Source: an uncultured Lachnospiraceae bacterium
Lineage (GTDB): Bacteria > Bacillota > Clostridia > Lachnospirales > Lachnospiraceae
Assembly: GCA_947177465.1 (NCBI GenBank)
Contig: CAMWUP010000112.1
Span: 1 to 6,679, forward strand
Direction of reading: 5' to 3'
Length of the DNA stretch: 6,679 nucleotides
The notes under the pieces are model-generated. The model did no database searches. It was not told the origin of the DNA and saw only the letters and a list, made by a program, of their open reading frames with translations. Below are positions 1 to 6,159 of this stretch, piece by piece. The translations under genes were made by a program, and so were the position numbers. The number at the start of each line of letters is the position of its first letter. The first letter of the stretch is position 1.

Positions 1-2
1 GT

Positions 3-251
3 ATTATTGGCAGGCTGGTGCTTTACTGTATTGAAAAGGGTGTCGGCATCGAAGAACTCAGCATTGAGGAATTAAAGGAAATAAGCGATAAGTTTGAGCC
101 GGATATTTATGATGCAGTCAGCTTAAAAACCTGCGTGGAAAAGAGGCTGACGCTTGGAGCGCCGGGACCTGGGGCAATGCAGGAGATTATCCGTTTGCAT
201 AAAATATATTTGGAAGAAGAATGGCAGAAAGGAACAGAAAAAGATGAGTGA
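3..251 (+). CDS. argH: Argininosuccinate lyase, C-terminal fragment (5' end outside the window)
   Basis: Argininosuccinate lyase cleaves argininosuccinate to arginine and fumarate, the last step of arginine biosynthesis in the cytoplasm. Only the last 82 residues are here, in a frame open from the left edge (the first two bases finish a codon cut off by the edge). The fragment opens with IIGRLVLYCIEKG and carries DAVSLKTCVEKRLTLGAPGP; both match the helical C-terminal region of ArgH, where the 'LT.GAPG' segment is characteristic. The catalytic Ser loop and the fumarase/aspartase signature lie upstream, out of view, so activity cannot be judged. A GTG at position 18 is an internal valine and not a start. 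The gene ends at the TGA at 249-251, which lies inside the start of asd, implying translational coupling. The family assignment rests on remembered conservation and is fairly secure. Confidence 0.9.
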   Translation: MIGRLVLYCIEKGVGIEELSIEELKEISDKFEPDIYDAVSLKTCVEKRLTLGAPGPGAMQEIIRLHKIYLEEEWQKGTEKDE

Positions 252-1329
252 AAAATTAAAGGTTGGCATATTAGGCGGAACAGGCATGGTGGGACAGCGT
301 TTTATTTCCCTTTTGGAGAATCACCCTTGGTTTGAGGTGACGACCATTGCGGCAAGTCCCCGCTCCGCAGGCAAGACTTATGAGGAGGCAGTGGGAGACA
401 GGTGGAAGATGGAAACGCCCATGCCCGGGAAAGTAAAAGACATTGTGGTGATGAATGTAAATGAAGTGGAGAAGGTGGCGGCAGAGGTAGATTTTGTGTG
501 CAGCGCCGTGGATATGACAAAGGAAGAAATCAAGGCAATAGAAGAAGCTTATGCCAAGACAGAAACACCTGTGGTGTCCAATAATAGTGCGCACCGCTGG
601 ACGCCGGATGTTCCCATGGTGGTTCCGGAAATCAATCCGGAGCATATGAAGGTTATTGATTTCCAAAAGAAGCGTCTGGGAACAACGAGAGGCTTCGTTG
701 CGGTAAAGCCTAACTGCTCCATACAGAGCTATGCGCCCGTGCTGACGGCATGGAAGGAATTTGAGCCGGTGGAGGTGGTCGCGACCACTTATCAGGCGAT
801 TTCCGGTGCAGGCAAGACCTTTAAAGACTGGCCTGAGATGGAGGGAAATATCATTCCCTTTATCAGTGGTGAGGAAGAAAAATCGGAGAAAGAGCCGCTC
901 AGAATCTGGGGAGAAATCAAAGATGGCGTAATCGTTCCGGCAAATACGCCCGTTATTACCTGTCAGTGCATCAGGGTGCCTGTATTAAACGGACATACAG
1001 CGGCAGTATTTGTAAGGTTTAAAAAGAAACCCACCAAGGAACAGCTGATAGAGAAGCTTGTAAGCTATAAAGGCGTACCGCAGGAGCTTGCCCTTCCTTC
1101 TGCGCCGAAGCAGTTTATCCAGTATCTTGAGGAGGACAACCGGCCTCAGGTAAATTTGGATGTGGATTATGAAAACGGTATGGGAATCAGCGTGGGACGT
1201 ATCCGCGAAGATTCCGTATATGACTATAAGTTTGTGGGGCTGTCACACAATACGGTCCGCGGAGCTGCGGGGGGAGCCGTTCTGTGTGCAGAGCTTTTGA
1301 AGGCGCAGGGTTATATAACCAAAAAATAA
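244..1329 (+). CDS. asd: Aspartate-semialdehyde dehydrogenase
   Basis: This enzyme reduces beta-aspartyl phosphate to aspartate semialdehyde with NADPH, the branch point to lysine/diaminopimelate, threonine and methionine. The product is 361 residues, usual for the family. The nucleotide-binding loop is GILGGTGMVGQ (residues 8-18). The catalytic cysteine is Cys158 in KPNCSIQ, and the acid/base histidine is His251 in RVPVLNGH with Arg244 nearby. SHNTVRGAAGG (334-344) is the conserved C-terminal segment. The overall pattern fits the archaeal/fungal-like branch of Asd (asd_EA type) that many anaerobes carry, rather than the E. coli type. The ATG at 244 was chosen over an in-frame ATG at 154 because residue 1 here is followed directly by the Rossmann strand, a GGA-rich site (231-233) sits 10 bases upstream, and the longer form would run deep into argH. 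The 8-base overlap with argH points to co-transcription. Confidence 0.95.
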   Translation: MSEKLKVGILGGTGMVGQRFISLLENHPWFEVTTIAASPRSAGKTYEEAVGDRWKMETPMPGKVKDIVVMNVNEVEKVAAEVDFVCSAVDMTKEEIKAIEEAYAKTETPVVSNNSAHRWTPDVPMVVPEINPEHMKVIDFQKKRLGTTRGFVAVKPNCSIQSYAPVLTAWKEFEPVEVVATTYQAISGAGKTFKDWPEMEGNIIPFISGEEEKSEKEPLRIWGEIKDGVIVPANTPVITCQCIRVPVLNGHTAAVFVRFKKKPTKEQLIEKLVSYKGVPQELALPSAPKQFIQYLEEDNRPQVNLDVDYENGMGISVGRIREDSVYDYKFVGLSHNTVRGAAGGAVLCAELLKAQGYITKK

Positions 1330-1364
1330 ACGGGGAAATAAAAGAGGGGAAATCAGGGAGAACA

Positions 1365-1384
1365 CGGTAAAAGTTATTTTGCCG
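1365..1384 (+). other. Short intergenic hairpin between asd and the c-di-GMP gene
   Basis: CGGTAAAA (1365-1372) pairs with TTTTGCCG (1377-1384), including one G.U pair, around a GTTA loop. It lies in the 84-base gap after asd. No T-run follows the right arm, so it is not a typical intrinsic terminator. It could stabilise the upstream message end or weakly attenuate read-through. CGGTAAA also recurs as a direct repeat at 1383-1389. No convincing promoter was seen in this gap. Confidence 0.3.
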
Positions 1385-1401
1385 GTAAATAAGGGTTGAG
1401 T

Positions 1402-1406
1402 GGAGG
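1402..1406 (+). promoter_or_regulatory. Ribosome binding site deciding the start of the EAL gene
   Basis: GGAGG lies 7 bases before the ATG at 1414. An in-frame TTG at 1396 lies upstream of this site and has no Shine-Dalgarno sequence of its own at proper distance, so translation should begin at 1414. Confidence 0.75.
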
Positions 1407-1413
1407 AAACAAC

Positions 1414-3135
1414 ATGGATGAGCTGAGGTATCAGATAGATTTATTGAAGGCTATGAATCAACAATTAAGCGGACGGGACAAAATGTATCGTCTGGTCTGT
1501 GATACGTCCAATAATGCCTTTCTCTATGTTGTATTTGAAAAAAACGACGTCATTACACTGGGTAACTGGGATGATTATTTTTCTTTCAGAATAAAAGAAA
1601 ACAGGGAGCTTCCTTTTATCTTTGACGAGCTTGAGGAAAAGTATATTCTGCCGGTCAGAGAAGCGTTATATTTGGAAAAAGGCGGCAGAGAACGGGAAAG
1701 CGTGGAGTGCTGCCTGAAAAACGGCAGGACCTGGCTGGAATTTGAAGTCAGAGTCAACTATGACGAGCAGGGAATTCCCATTGATAAGATTATATGCGTC
1801 AGAGACATTACAAAGTTTAAGGCACAGAATGACGAGCTTCGGTATATGGCTTATTACGACGCCCTGACCGGTCTGTATAATCGGAACTATTTTGTGCTGC
1901 AGCTTGGGGAATTTATTCGGAGAGCGGAGGAGGAGCATCGCATTATCAGTGTCATGTTCATTGATATCGACGATTTTCGGAAAATCAACGATGGCATGGG
2001 GCTGCTTGTCGGAGATGAGGTAGTACAGCAGTATGGGCAGTTTCTGGGTTCTTTTTCGGGCGATAAAGTGATTGTCTGTCATATGACAAGCGATATATAC
2101 TGTATGGCGATTTATGACCCCTGTGGAGACAGGAGTGTGGAGCATATTCACAAATGTATTCAGGAGAGAATAAATCAGGGGTTTCTGCTGAGCAATGGAA
2201 TGGAAATTCGTCTGACTGTCAGTATCGGGGTTGCGGAGTATCCTGAATCTGCAAAGCAGGCAATCGAATTGATTAATTGTGCAGAGATTGTCATGTTTAA
2301 GGCAAAAGCAATGGGAAAAGCGTCAATACAATATTTTGATGCCGTTATTTTACAAGACTTCCTGCAGACAGTAGAAATTGAAAATAAGCTGAAAGAGGCT
2401 ATTTTTAATAAGAATTTCTGTTTATACTTCCAGCCGCAATACTATACCAATACAAAGAGGCTCAGGGGTGTGGAGGCACTGATACGCTGGAGGGACGAGG
2501 ACAACAAAATGATAAGTCCGGCAGTTTTTATTCCGATTGCGGAGAAGAACGGCGCCATTATCCCGATAGGAAGCTGGGTTATGGAGGAGAGCATCCGACA
2601 TTATGCAGAATGGAAGCGCAAGTACGGGTGTCCGCTTATCATGTCCATTAATATTTCTGCGATTCAGTATAAGCGGAAGGATTTTGTCGGAAAGCTTTTG
2701 GAAATGATTCAAAAATACGAGGTGGATCCCAGCGAGATAGAACTGGAGATTACGGAAGGCATTTTAATCGAGGACTTTGAGGAAGTGAAGGACAAGCTCT
2801 TGACGCTGAGAGATTACGGCGTCAAGATATCTTTAGATGATTTCGGAACTGGTTTTTCTTCTCTGTCCTATCTAAACGGGCTGCCAATTGACACGCTCAA
2901 GATAGACAAGAGCTTTGTGGACAGGGTTATCACGGATGAATCGACGAAAATCATCACCGAATCCATTGTGTCCATGGTCAGCAAGCTTGGCTATGAAACG
3001 GTTGCAGAGGGCGTGGAGACACAGGATCAGTTTGACTATATGCAGCAGATTGGCTGTGATATCATTCAGGGGTATCTGCTGGGCAGACCGGTGCCGGCGG
3101 AAGATATTGAACAGATGCTGATAGGGCTTCTGTAA
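1414..3135 (+). CDS. PAS-like/degenerate GGDEF/EAL cyclic-di-GMP phosphodiesterase
   Basis: Predicted cytoplasmic signalling protein of 573 residues; no membrane segment or signal peptide is visible. Residues 1-25 are a short helix. About 26-135 look like a PAS-type sensor, ending in the usual IICVRDITKFKAQNDELRYMA linker. About 148-312 form a GGDEF domain that begins DALTGLYNR, but the signature is T225-S226-D227-I228-Y229 and no upstream RxxD inhibitory site is seen, so diguanylate cyclase activity is unlikely. About 322-573 form an EAL domain with every expected catalytic residue: Glu354 (EALIRW), Asn413, Glu445, Asp475-Asp476 (DDFGTG), Lys496, Glu532 and Glu535 (AEGVET), and Gln552. From Asn413 onward their spacing equals that of RocR as I recall it; the Glu354 to Asn413 interval differs by one. 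The likely activity is hydrolysis of c-di-GMP to pGpG, perhaps controlled by PAS ligand or by GTP binding to the dead GGDEF. It lies 84 bases after asd and 32 before topB, probably in the same transcript. Confidence 0.92.
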   Translation: MDELRYQIDLLKAMNQQLSGRDKMYRLVCDTSNNAFLYVVFEKNDVITLGNWDDYFSFRIKENRELPFIFDELEEKYILPVREALYLEKGGRERESVECCLKNGRTWLEFEVRVNYDEQGIPIDKIICVRDITKFKAQNDELRYMAYYDALTGLYNRNYFVLQLGEFIRRAEEEHRIISVMFIDIDDFRKINDGMGLLVGDEVVQQYGQFLGSFSGDKVIVCHMTSDIYCMAIYDPCGDRSVEHIHKCIQERINQGFLLSNGMEIRLTVSIGVAEYPESAKQAIELINCAEIVMFKAKAMGKASIQYFDAVILQDFLQTVEIENKLKEAIFNKNFCLYFQPQYYTNTKRLRGVEALIRWRDEDNKMISPAVFIPIAEKNGAIIPIGSWVMEESIRHYAEWKRKYGCPLIMSINISAIQYKRKDFVGKLLEMIQKYEVDPSEIELEITEGILIEDFEEVKDKLLTLRDYGVKISLDDFGTGFSSLSYLNGLPIDTLKIDKSFVDRVITDESTKIITESIVSMVSKLGYETVAEGVETQDQFDYMQQIGCDIIQGYLLGRPVPAEDIEQMLIGLL

Positions 3136-3156
3136 TACGGGTTGTGCGCCATAAGT

Positions 3157-3161
3157 GAGGA
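3157..3161 (+). promoter_or_regulatory. Ribosome binding site deciding the topB start
   Basis: GAGGA ends 6 bases before the GTG at 3168 but only 3 bases before the adjacent in-frame TTG at 3165. The spacing favours the GTG, giving a protein that starts MGKSLYIAEKPS, as is usual for TopB. Confidence 0.65.
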
Positions 3162-3167
3162 AAATTG

Positions 3168-5270
3168 GTGGGAAAGAGTTTATACATAGCAGAAAAACCA
3201 AGTGTCGCGCGGGAATTTGCCAAGGCGCTGAAACAAAATATGACAGGGAAAGATGGCTATTTAGAGTCAGAGGATGCGATTGTAACCTGGTGCGTAGGCC
3301 ATTTGGTAACAATGAGTTATCCGGAGGCGTATGACGCAGCATATAAAAAGTGGTCATACGATACCATTCCTTTTATACCAAAAGAATTTAAGTATGAGGT
3401 CATTGACAGTGTGAAGAAGCAGTTTGCCATTGTTAGTGGCCTGCTTTCACGGAAGGACGTCAGTACGATTTATGTCTGTACCGACTCCGGACGCGAGGGA
3501 GAATACATATACCGTTTAGTGGAGCAGATGGCAGGCGTCAAAGGTAAGGAAAGAAAAAGAGTCTGGATTGATTCGCAGACGGAGGAGGAAATTCTGCGAG
3601 GCATCAAAGAGGCAAAGGATTTGTCAGTCTACGACAATCTGGCAGATGCGGCTTATCTGCGCGCCAAGGAAGATTACCTGATGGGTATCAATTTTTCGAG
3701 GGTGCTTACACTGAAATACGGCAACGCAGTGAAGGGATATTTAAAGAGGGAAAGAGCCGTAATTTCCGTGGGGCGCGTCATGACCTGTGTGCTCGGCATG
3801 GTGGTAAAGCGCGAGCGGGAGATACGAGCCTTCATCAAAACACCTTTTTACCGTCTTTTGGGCGGATTTTCTTATGCAGGGAAGAATTTTGAGGGTGAAT
3901 GGCGCGCTGTGGAGGGGTCCAAGTATTATGCCTCCCAGCTTTTATATAAAGAAAACGGTTTTAAGAAAAAGGAAGATGCAGAAGCGCTGCAGTCTGCACT
4001 TGCGGATGCCGTGCAGACGGAATCAGGACAAGAGGCAGACGCCGTACCAAAGCAGCAGAACGATGTCCGACAGGAGCAGTCTGCGGAACCGGGGCAATCC
4101 CGTCATATTCCGGTGGTGGACAGCATAGAACGAAAGAAAGAGACAAAAAATCCGCCGCTTCTGTATAATCTGGCGGAGCTGCAGAATGACTGCTCAAAAT
4201 ATTTCAAAATCAGTCCGGATCAGACTTTGCAGATGATTCAGGAACTTTATGAGAAAAAACTGGTGACTTATCCGAGAACGGATGCCAGAGTGCTTTCTAC
4301 AGCGGTTGCGAAGGAGATTCACAAAAATATTGCGGGGCTTAAGTATTACGACAAGGCGGCTGCTTTTGCAGAGGAAATTCTAAAGAGCGGAAGCTATAAA
4401 GGAATTGCCAAGACCCGTTATGTCAATGACAAACAGATAACGGACCATTATGCCGTGATTCCTACAGGGCAGGGTTTTGGTGCTTTGGCAGGTTTAAATC
4501 CTACGGCGCAGAAGGTGTATGAGATTATTGTACGTCGTTTTTTAAGCATCTTTTTTCCGCCTGCCGTGTACCAGAAAGTATCTCTTGTGGCAAATGTAAA
4601 AGGAGAAAAGTTTTTTGCAGGTTTTAAGGTCTTGCAGCAGGAAGGATATTTGAAAGTGGTGCAGTTTTCCTTTTCCAGAAAAAAAGAGGAAAGCGGCGAG
4701 GCGCCGTCAGAGGGAGAAGACGAGGAAGAGACAAAATGTGATGCTGCTTTTATGGAGCAGCTTCAAAAGCTAAAGGCCGGCGAGAGCCTGACACTCAGGG
4801 AGCTCACAATAAAAGAAGGAGAGACATCGCCGCCAAAGCGTTACAATTCCGGCACCATGATACTTGCCATGGAAAATGCGGGACAGCTTATTGAGGATGA
4901 AGAGCTGAGGGCACAGATAAAAGGCTCCGGCATAGGTACTTCGGCAACCCGGGCGGAAATATTGAAAAAACTGGTAAATATTGAGTATCTTGCATTGAAC
5001 AAAAAGACGCAGATTTTAACCCCCACCTTGATGGGCGAAATGATTTATGACGTGGTGGACGGCTCTATACGTCCGCTTTTAAATCCGGCGCTTACGGCAA
5101 GCTGGGAAAAGGGACTGACCATGGTTGCCAACGGCAGCATTACGGCAGATGAATATATGGAAAAACTGGATGGCTTTGTATCCAGAAGGACAAACGCCGT
5201 AAAACAGCAGTCAAACCAGTCGCAGTTATTTGGGAAGTTTGATGCGGCGGCAGTCAATTATAAAAAATAA
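3168..5270 (+). CDS. topB: DNA topoisomerase III (type IA)
   Basis: Type IA topoisomerase that passes single strands to decatenate DNA and resolve replication or recombination intermediates. With the GTG start at 3168 it has 700 residues. The Toprim domain covers about 3-140, with Glu9 in AEKPS and the acidic motif Asp106-Ser-Gly-Arg-Glu110 (TDSGREGE); the second acid of DxDxE is Gly108. The nucleophile is Tyr368 in LVTYPRTDAR with Arg370 beside it. DHYAVIPTG (426-434) and GSGIGTSATRAEILKKL (587-602) are further conserved elements. There are two low-complexity insertions: a Q/E-rich stretch at about 283-315 and an acidic stretch at about 506-524. The C-terminus ends QSNQSQLFGKF... without zinc-ribbon cysteines, as expected for TopB rather than TopA. 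Although topB genes also ride on conjugative elements, nothing here suggests one: flanking genes are housekeeping and no transfer, integrase or partition genes are seen. The preceding gene ends 32 bases upstream, so co-transcription is likely. Confidence 0.93.
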   Translation: MGKSLYIAEKPSVAREFAKALKQNMTGKDGYLESEDAIVTWCVGHLVTMSYPEAYDAAYKKWSYDTIPFIPKEFKYEVIDSVKKQFAIVSGLLSRKDVSTIYVCTDSGREGEYIYRLVEQMAGVKGKERKRVWIDSQTEEEILRGIKEAKDLSVYDNLADAAYLRAKEDYLMGINFSRVLTLKYGNAVKGYLKRERAVISVGRVMTCVLGMVVKREREIRAFIKTPFYRLLGGFSYAGKNFEGEWRAVEGSKYYASQLLYKENGFKKKEDAEALQSALADAVQTESGQEADAVPKQQNDVRQEQSAEPGQSRHIPVVDSIERKKETKNPPLLYNLAELQNDCSKYFKISPDQTLQMIQELYEKKLVTYPRTDARVLSTAVAKEIHKNIAGLKYYDKAAAFAEEILKSGSYKGIAKTRYVNDKQITDHYAVIPTGQGFGALAGLNPTAQKVYEIIVRRFLSIFFPPAVYQKVSLVANVKGEKFFAGFKVLQQEGYLKVVQFSFSRKKEESGEAPSEGEDEEETKCDAAFMEQLQKLKAGESLTLRELTIKEGETSPPKRYNSGTMILAMENAGQLIEDEELRAQIKGSGIGTSATRAEILKKLVNIEYLALNKKTQILTPTLMGEMIYDVVDGSIRPLLNPALTASWEKGLTMVANGSITADEYMEKLDGFVSRRTNAVKQQSNQSQLFGKFDAAAVNYKK

Positions 5271-5286
5271 GCGGTGAATAATCCTG

Positions 5287-5315
5287 TTGCAAGTGACGGG
5301 AATGGACTATATAGT
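5287..5315 (+). promoter_or_regulatory. Putative sigma-A promoter for the beta-helix gene
   Basis: TTGCAA (5287-5292; 4 of 6 matches to TTGACA) is followed by exactly 17 bases and then TATAGT (5310-5315; 5 of 6 matches to TATAAT). Transcription would start near 5322, giving a leader of about 50 bases before the ATG at 5373. It is the best promoter match found in the window, though promoter-like hits also arise by chance. Confidence 0.5.
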
Positions 5316-5319
5316 CCAT
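5302..5319. promoter_or_regulatory. 18-bp perfect palindrome, candidate operator
   Basis: ATGGACTATATAGTCCAT is its own reverse complement with no spacer. It covers the proposed -10 hexamer, the position where a homodimeric repressor would block polymerase. GGG (5298-5300) and CCC (5321-5323) extend the symmetry after one mismatch, and GTTGCA (5286-5291) can pair with TGTAAC (5324-5329), so a longer RNA hairpin is also possible. No T-run follows, which argues against a standard terminator for topB. Confidence 0.5.
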
Positions 5320-5372
5320 CCCCTGTAACATGAATAGGAGTAAGCAAATATAAAATCAGGAAGAGGTAGGAT

Positions 5373-6041
5373 ATGGATGCAGTTAAGGTAGAGAAGCTAT
5401 ATAATTTAGAGGAAACCATAGCGGCGGATTTGTTTATGGGAGTTGTTTATCCTTGGGAAGTGCTCGGCAGGATTCATGATTTTATTATAGAACTCGGCAA
5501 TTCCCTGCCGGAAGAGCTGTTTGAAAAGAGGGGTGAAAATATTTGGGTGGCAAAGTCAGCACATATTGCGCCCACAGCGTCCTTAAATGGTCCTCTTATC
5601 GTTGACGAAGAGGCAGAAATCCGGCATTGTGCGTATATTCGGGGAAGTGCCATTGTGGGAAAAGGTGCAGTTGTGGGAAATTCCACGGAGCTTAAAAACG
5701 TGGTGCTTTTCAATAAAGTACAGGTGCCGCATTACAATTATGTCGGTGACAGCATTTTGGGATATCGTGCGCATATGGGCGCCGGCTCTATTACCTCCAA
5801 TGTCAAGAGCGATAAAACGCTTGTGACGGTGAAGGCAGGCGGAGAGCGGATTCCTACGGGCTTAAAAAAGATGGGCGCCATGCTGGGGGACTTTGTGGAA
5901 GTTGGCTGCAATTCTGTGCTGAATCCCGGCACGATTGTCGGCAGAAACAGCAATATTTATCCAGTTTCTTCCGTGCGCGGTTTTGTGCCGTCGGATTCCA
6001 TCTGTAAAAACGGAGGCGAGATTGTTTCCAAACGTCAATAA
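5373..6041 (+). CDS. Stand-alone left-handed beta-helix (hexapeptide-repeat) protein, GlmU C-domain-like
   Basis: A 222-residue soluble protein. Residues 1-55 look mostly helical (LYNLEETIAADLF...). About 57-205 form hexapeptide-repeat turns of a left-handed beta-helix, for example APTASLNGPLIVDEEAEIRH, GSAIVGKGAVVGNST and GCNSVLNPGTIVGRNSNIYP. Such proteins are usually trimers. The segment VPHYNYVGDSILGYRAHMGAGSITSN (118-143) aligns by eye with the GlmU acetyltransferase region GHLTYLGDAEIG...GAGTITCN: His120, Tyr123 and Asn143 fall on the GlmU catalytic His, Tyr and Asn. The Rossmann-type uridylyltransferase domain is absent, so the common label 'UDP-N-acetylglucosamine pyrophosphorylase' would be misleading. 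An acyl/acetyltransferase acting on a sugar phosphate or nucleotide sugar is the best inference; the substrate is unknown. The start is supported by GAGG at 5363-5366, 6 bases before the ATG. It appears to have its own promoter and operator upstream and a weak terminator downstream, hence perhaps a separate unit from topB. Confidence 0.8.
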   Translation: MDAVKVEKLYNLEETIAADLFMGVVYPWEVLGRIHDFIIELGNSLPEELFEKRGENIWVAKSAHIAPTASLNGPLIVDEEAEIRHCAYIRGSAIVGKGAVVGNSTELKNVVLFNKVQVPHYNYVGDSILGYRAHMGAGSITSNVKSDKTLVTVKAGGERIPTGLKKMGAMLGDFVEVGCNSVLNPGTIVGRNSNIYPVSSVRGFVPSDSICKNGGEIVSKRQ

Positions 6042-6054
6042 TCGTGTAAATTCC

Positions 6055-6084
6055 CCACATTTTTGAAAAATGACTGGATTTTTT
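6055..6084 (+). terminator. Weak intrinsic terminator after the beta-helix gene
   Basis: CATTTTT (6058-6064) and AAAAATG (6066-6072) form an inverted repeat. CCA (6055-6057) and TGG (6075-6077) extend the stem past a 2-base bulge. A run of six T follows at 6079-6084. The AT-rich stem makes it a weak terminator, but placement 14 bases after the stop codon and the T-run support the role. Confidence 0.45.
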
Positions 6085-6098
6085 ACTGCAAATATGAG
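6070..6098 (+). promoter_or_regulatory. Possible promoter for the Fe-S scaffold gene
   Basis: ATGACT (6070-6075; 4 of 6 to TTGACA) is followed by 17 bases and TATGAG (6093-6098; 4 of 6 to TATAAT). This would place the transcript start near 6105, just in the right inverted-repeat arm. The match is modest and overlaps the terminator's T-run, so treat it as tentative. Confidence 0.35.
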
Positions 6099-6116
6099 AG
6101 AATGTACACGATGAAA

Positions 6117-6139
6117 ATGATAAGTAAATATCATATTTA
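6117..6139. promoter_or_regulatory. Two overlapping AT-rich dyads in the leader of the scaffold gene
   Basis: TAAATAT (6125-6131) and ATATTTA (6133-6139) are mirror arms around one C. Overlapping them, ATGATA (6117-6122) and TATCAT (6129-6134) form a second dyad with a 6-base spacer. Both lie between the proposed promoter and the ribosome binding site, where a metal- or redox-responsive repressor could bind. AT-rich sequence makes such symmetry more likely by chance. Confidence 0.3.
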
Positions 6140-6145
6140 TTTTTG

Positions 6146-6152
6146 AAAGGAG
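6146..6152 (+). promoter_or_regulatory. Strong ribosome binding site of the scaffold gene
   Basis: AAAGGAG, 7 bases before the ATG at 6160, is close to the ideal Firmicute Shine-Dalgarno sequence and fixes the start of a gene whose 3' end is outside the window. Confidence 0.8.
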
Positions 6153-6159
6153 ATTTCAC

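Larger units (their letters stand above)
6041..6112. repeat. Pair of 13-base imperfect inverted repeats
   Basis: ATCGTGTAAATTC (6041-6053) and GAATGTACACGAT (6100-6112) are inverted copies matching at 12 of 13 positions, separated by 46 bases. The left arm starts on the last base of the beta-helix gene's stop codon. The interval holds the candidate terminator and promoter. As RNA, the arms could form a long-range stem enclosing the small hairpin; as DNA, they could be paired protein sites. The function is unknown. Confidence 0.4.

Noticed and set aside
154..243. Longer N-terminus for asd starting at the in-frame ATG at 154
   Set aside because: The 30 extra residues come from argH sequence read in another frame, have no family match, and the start at 244 has a suitable ribosome binding site and gives the normal length.
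1365..1384. Intrinsic terminator between asd and the EAL gene
   Set aside because: A hairpin exists but no T-run follows it, so I list it only as a hairpin.
1396..1413. TTG start six codons upstream of the EAL gene's ATG
   Set aside because: The GGAGG site lies between the TTG and the ATG and is correctly spaced only for the ATG at 1414.
1666..2151. 161-codon open frame on the minus strand inside the GGDEF region
   Set aside because: It lies wholly within a well-supported gene, shows no recognisable domain, and is a shadow of the coding strand.
2872..3357. 161-codon minus-strand open frame across the EAL/topB junction
   Set aside because: It overlaps two clear genes and its translation has no coherent protein features.
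3168..5270. topB as part of an integrative conjugative element
   Set aside because: Neighbours are metabolic and signalling housekeeping genes, with no integrase, relaxase, partition or transfer genes or attachment-site repeats in view.
5302..5319. Terminator for topB at the palindrome
   Set aside because: There is no loop in the perfect palindrome and no following T-run; the overlap with a promoter-like -10 makes an operator more likely.
5854..6159. Minus-strand open frames over the beta-helix gene end and the next gap
   Set aside because: Composition is low in protein character, they overlap the coding sequence and the terminator, and no start signal was evident.
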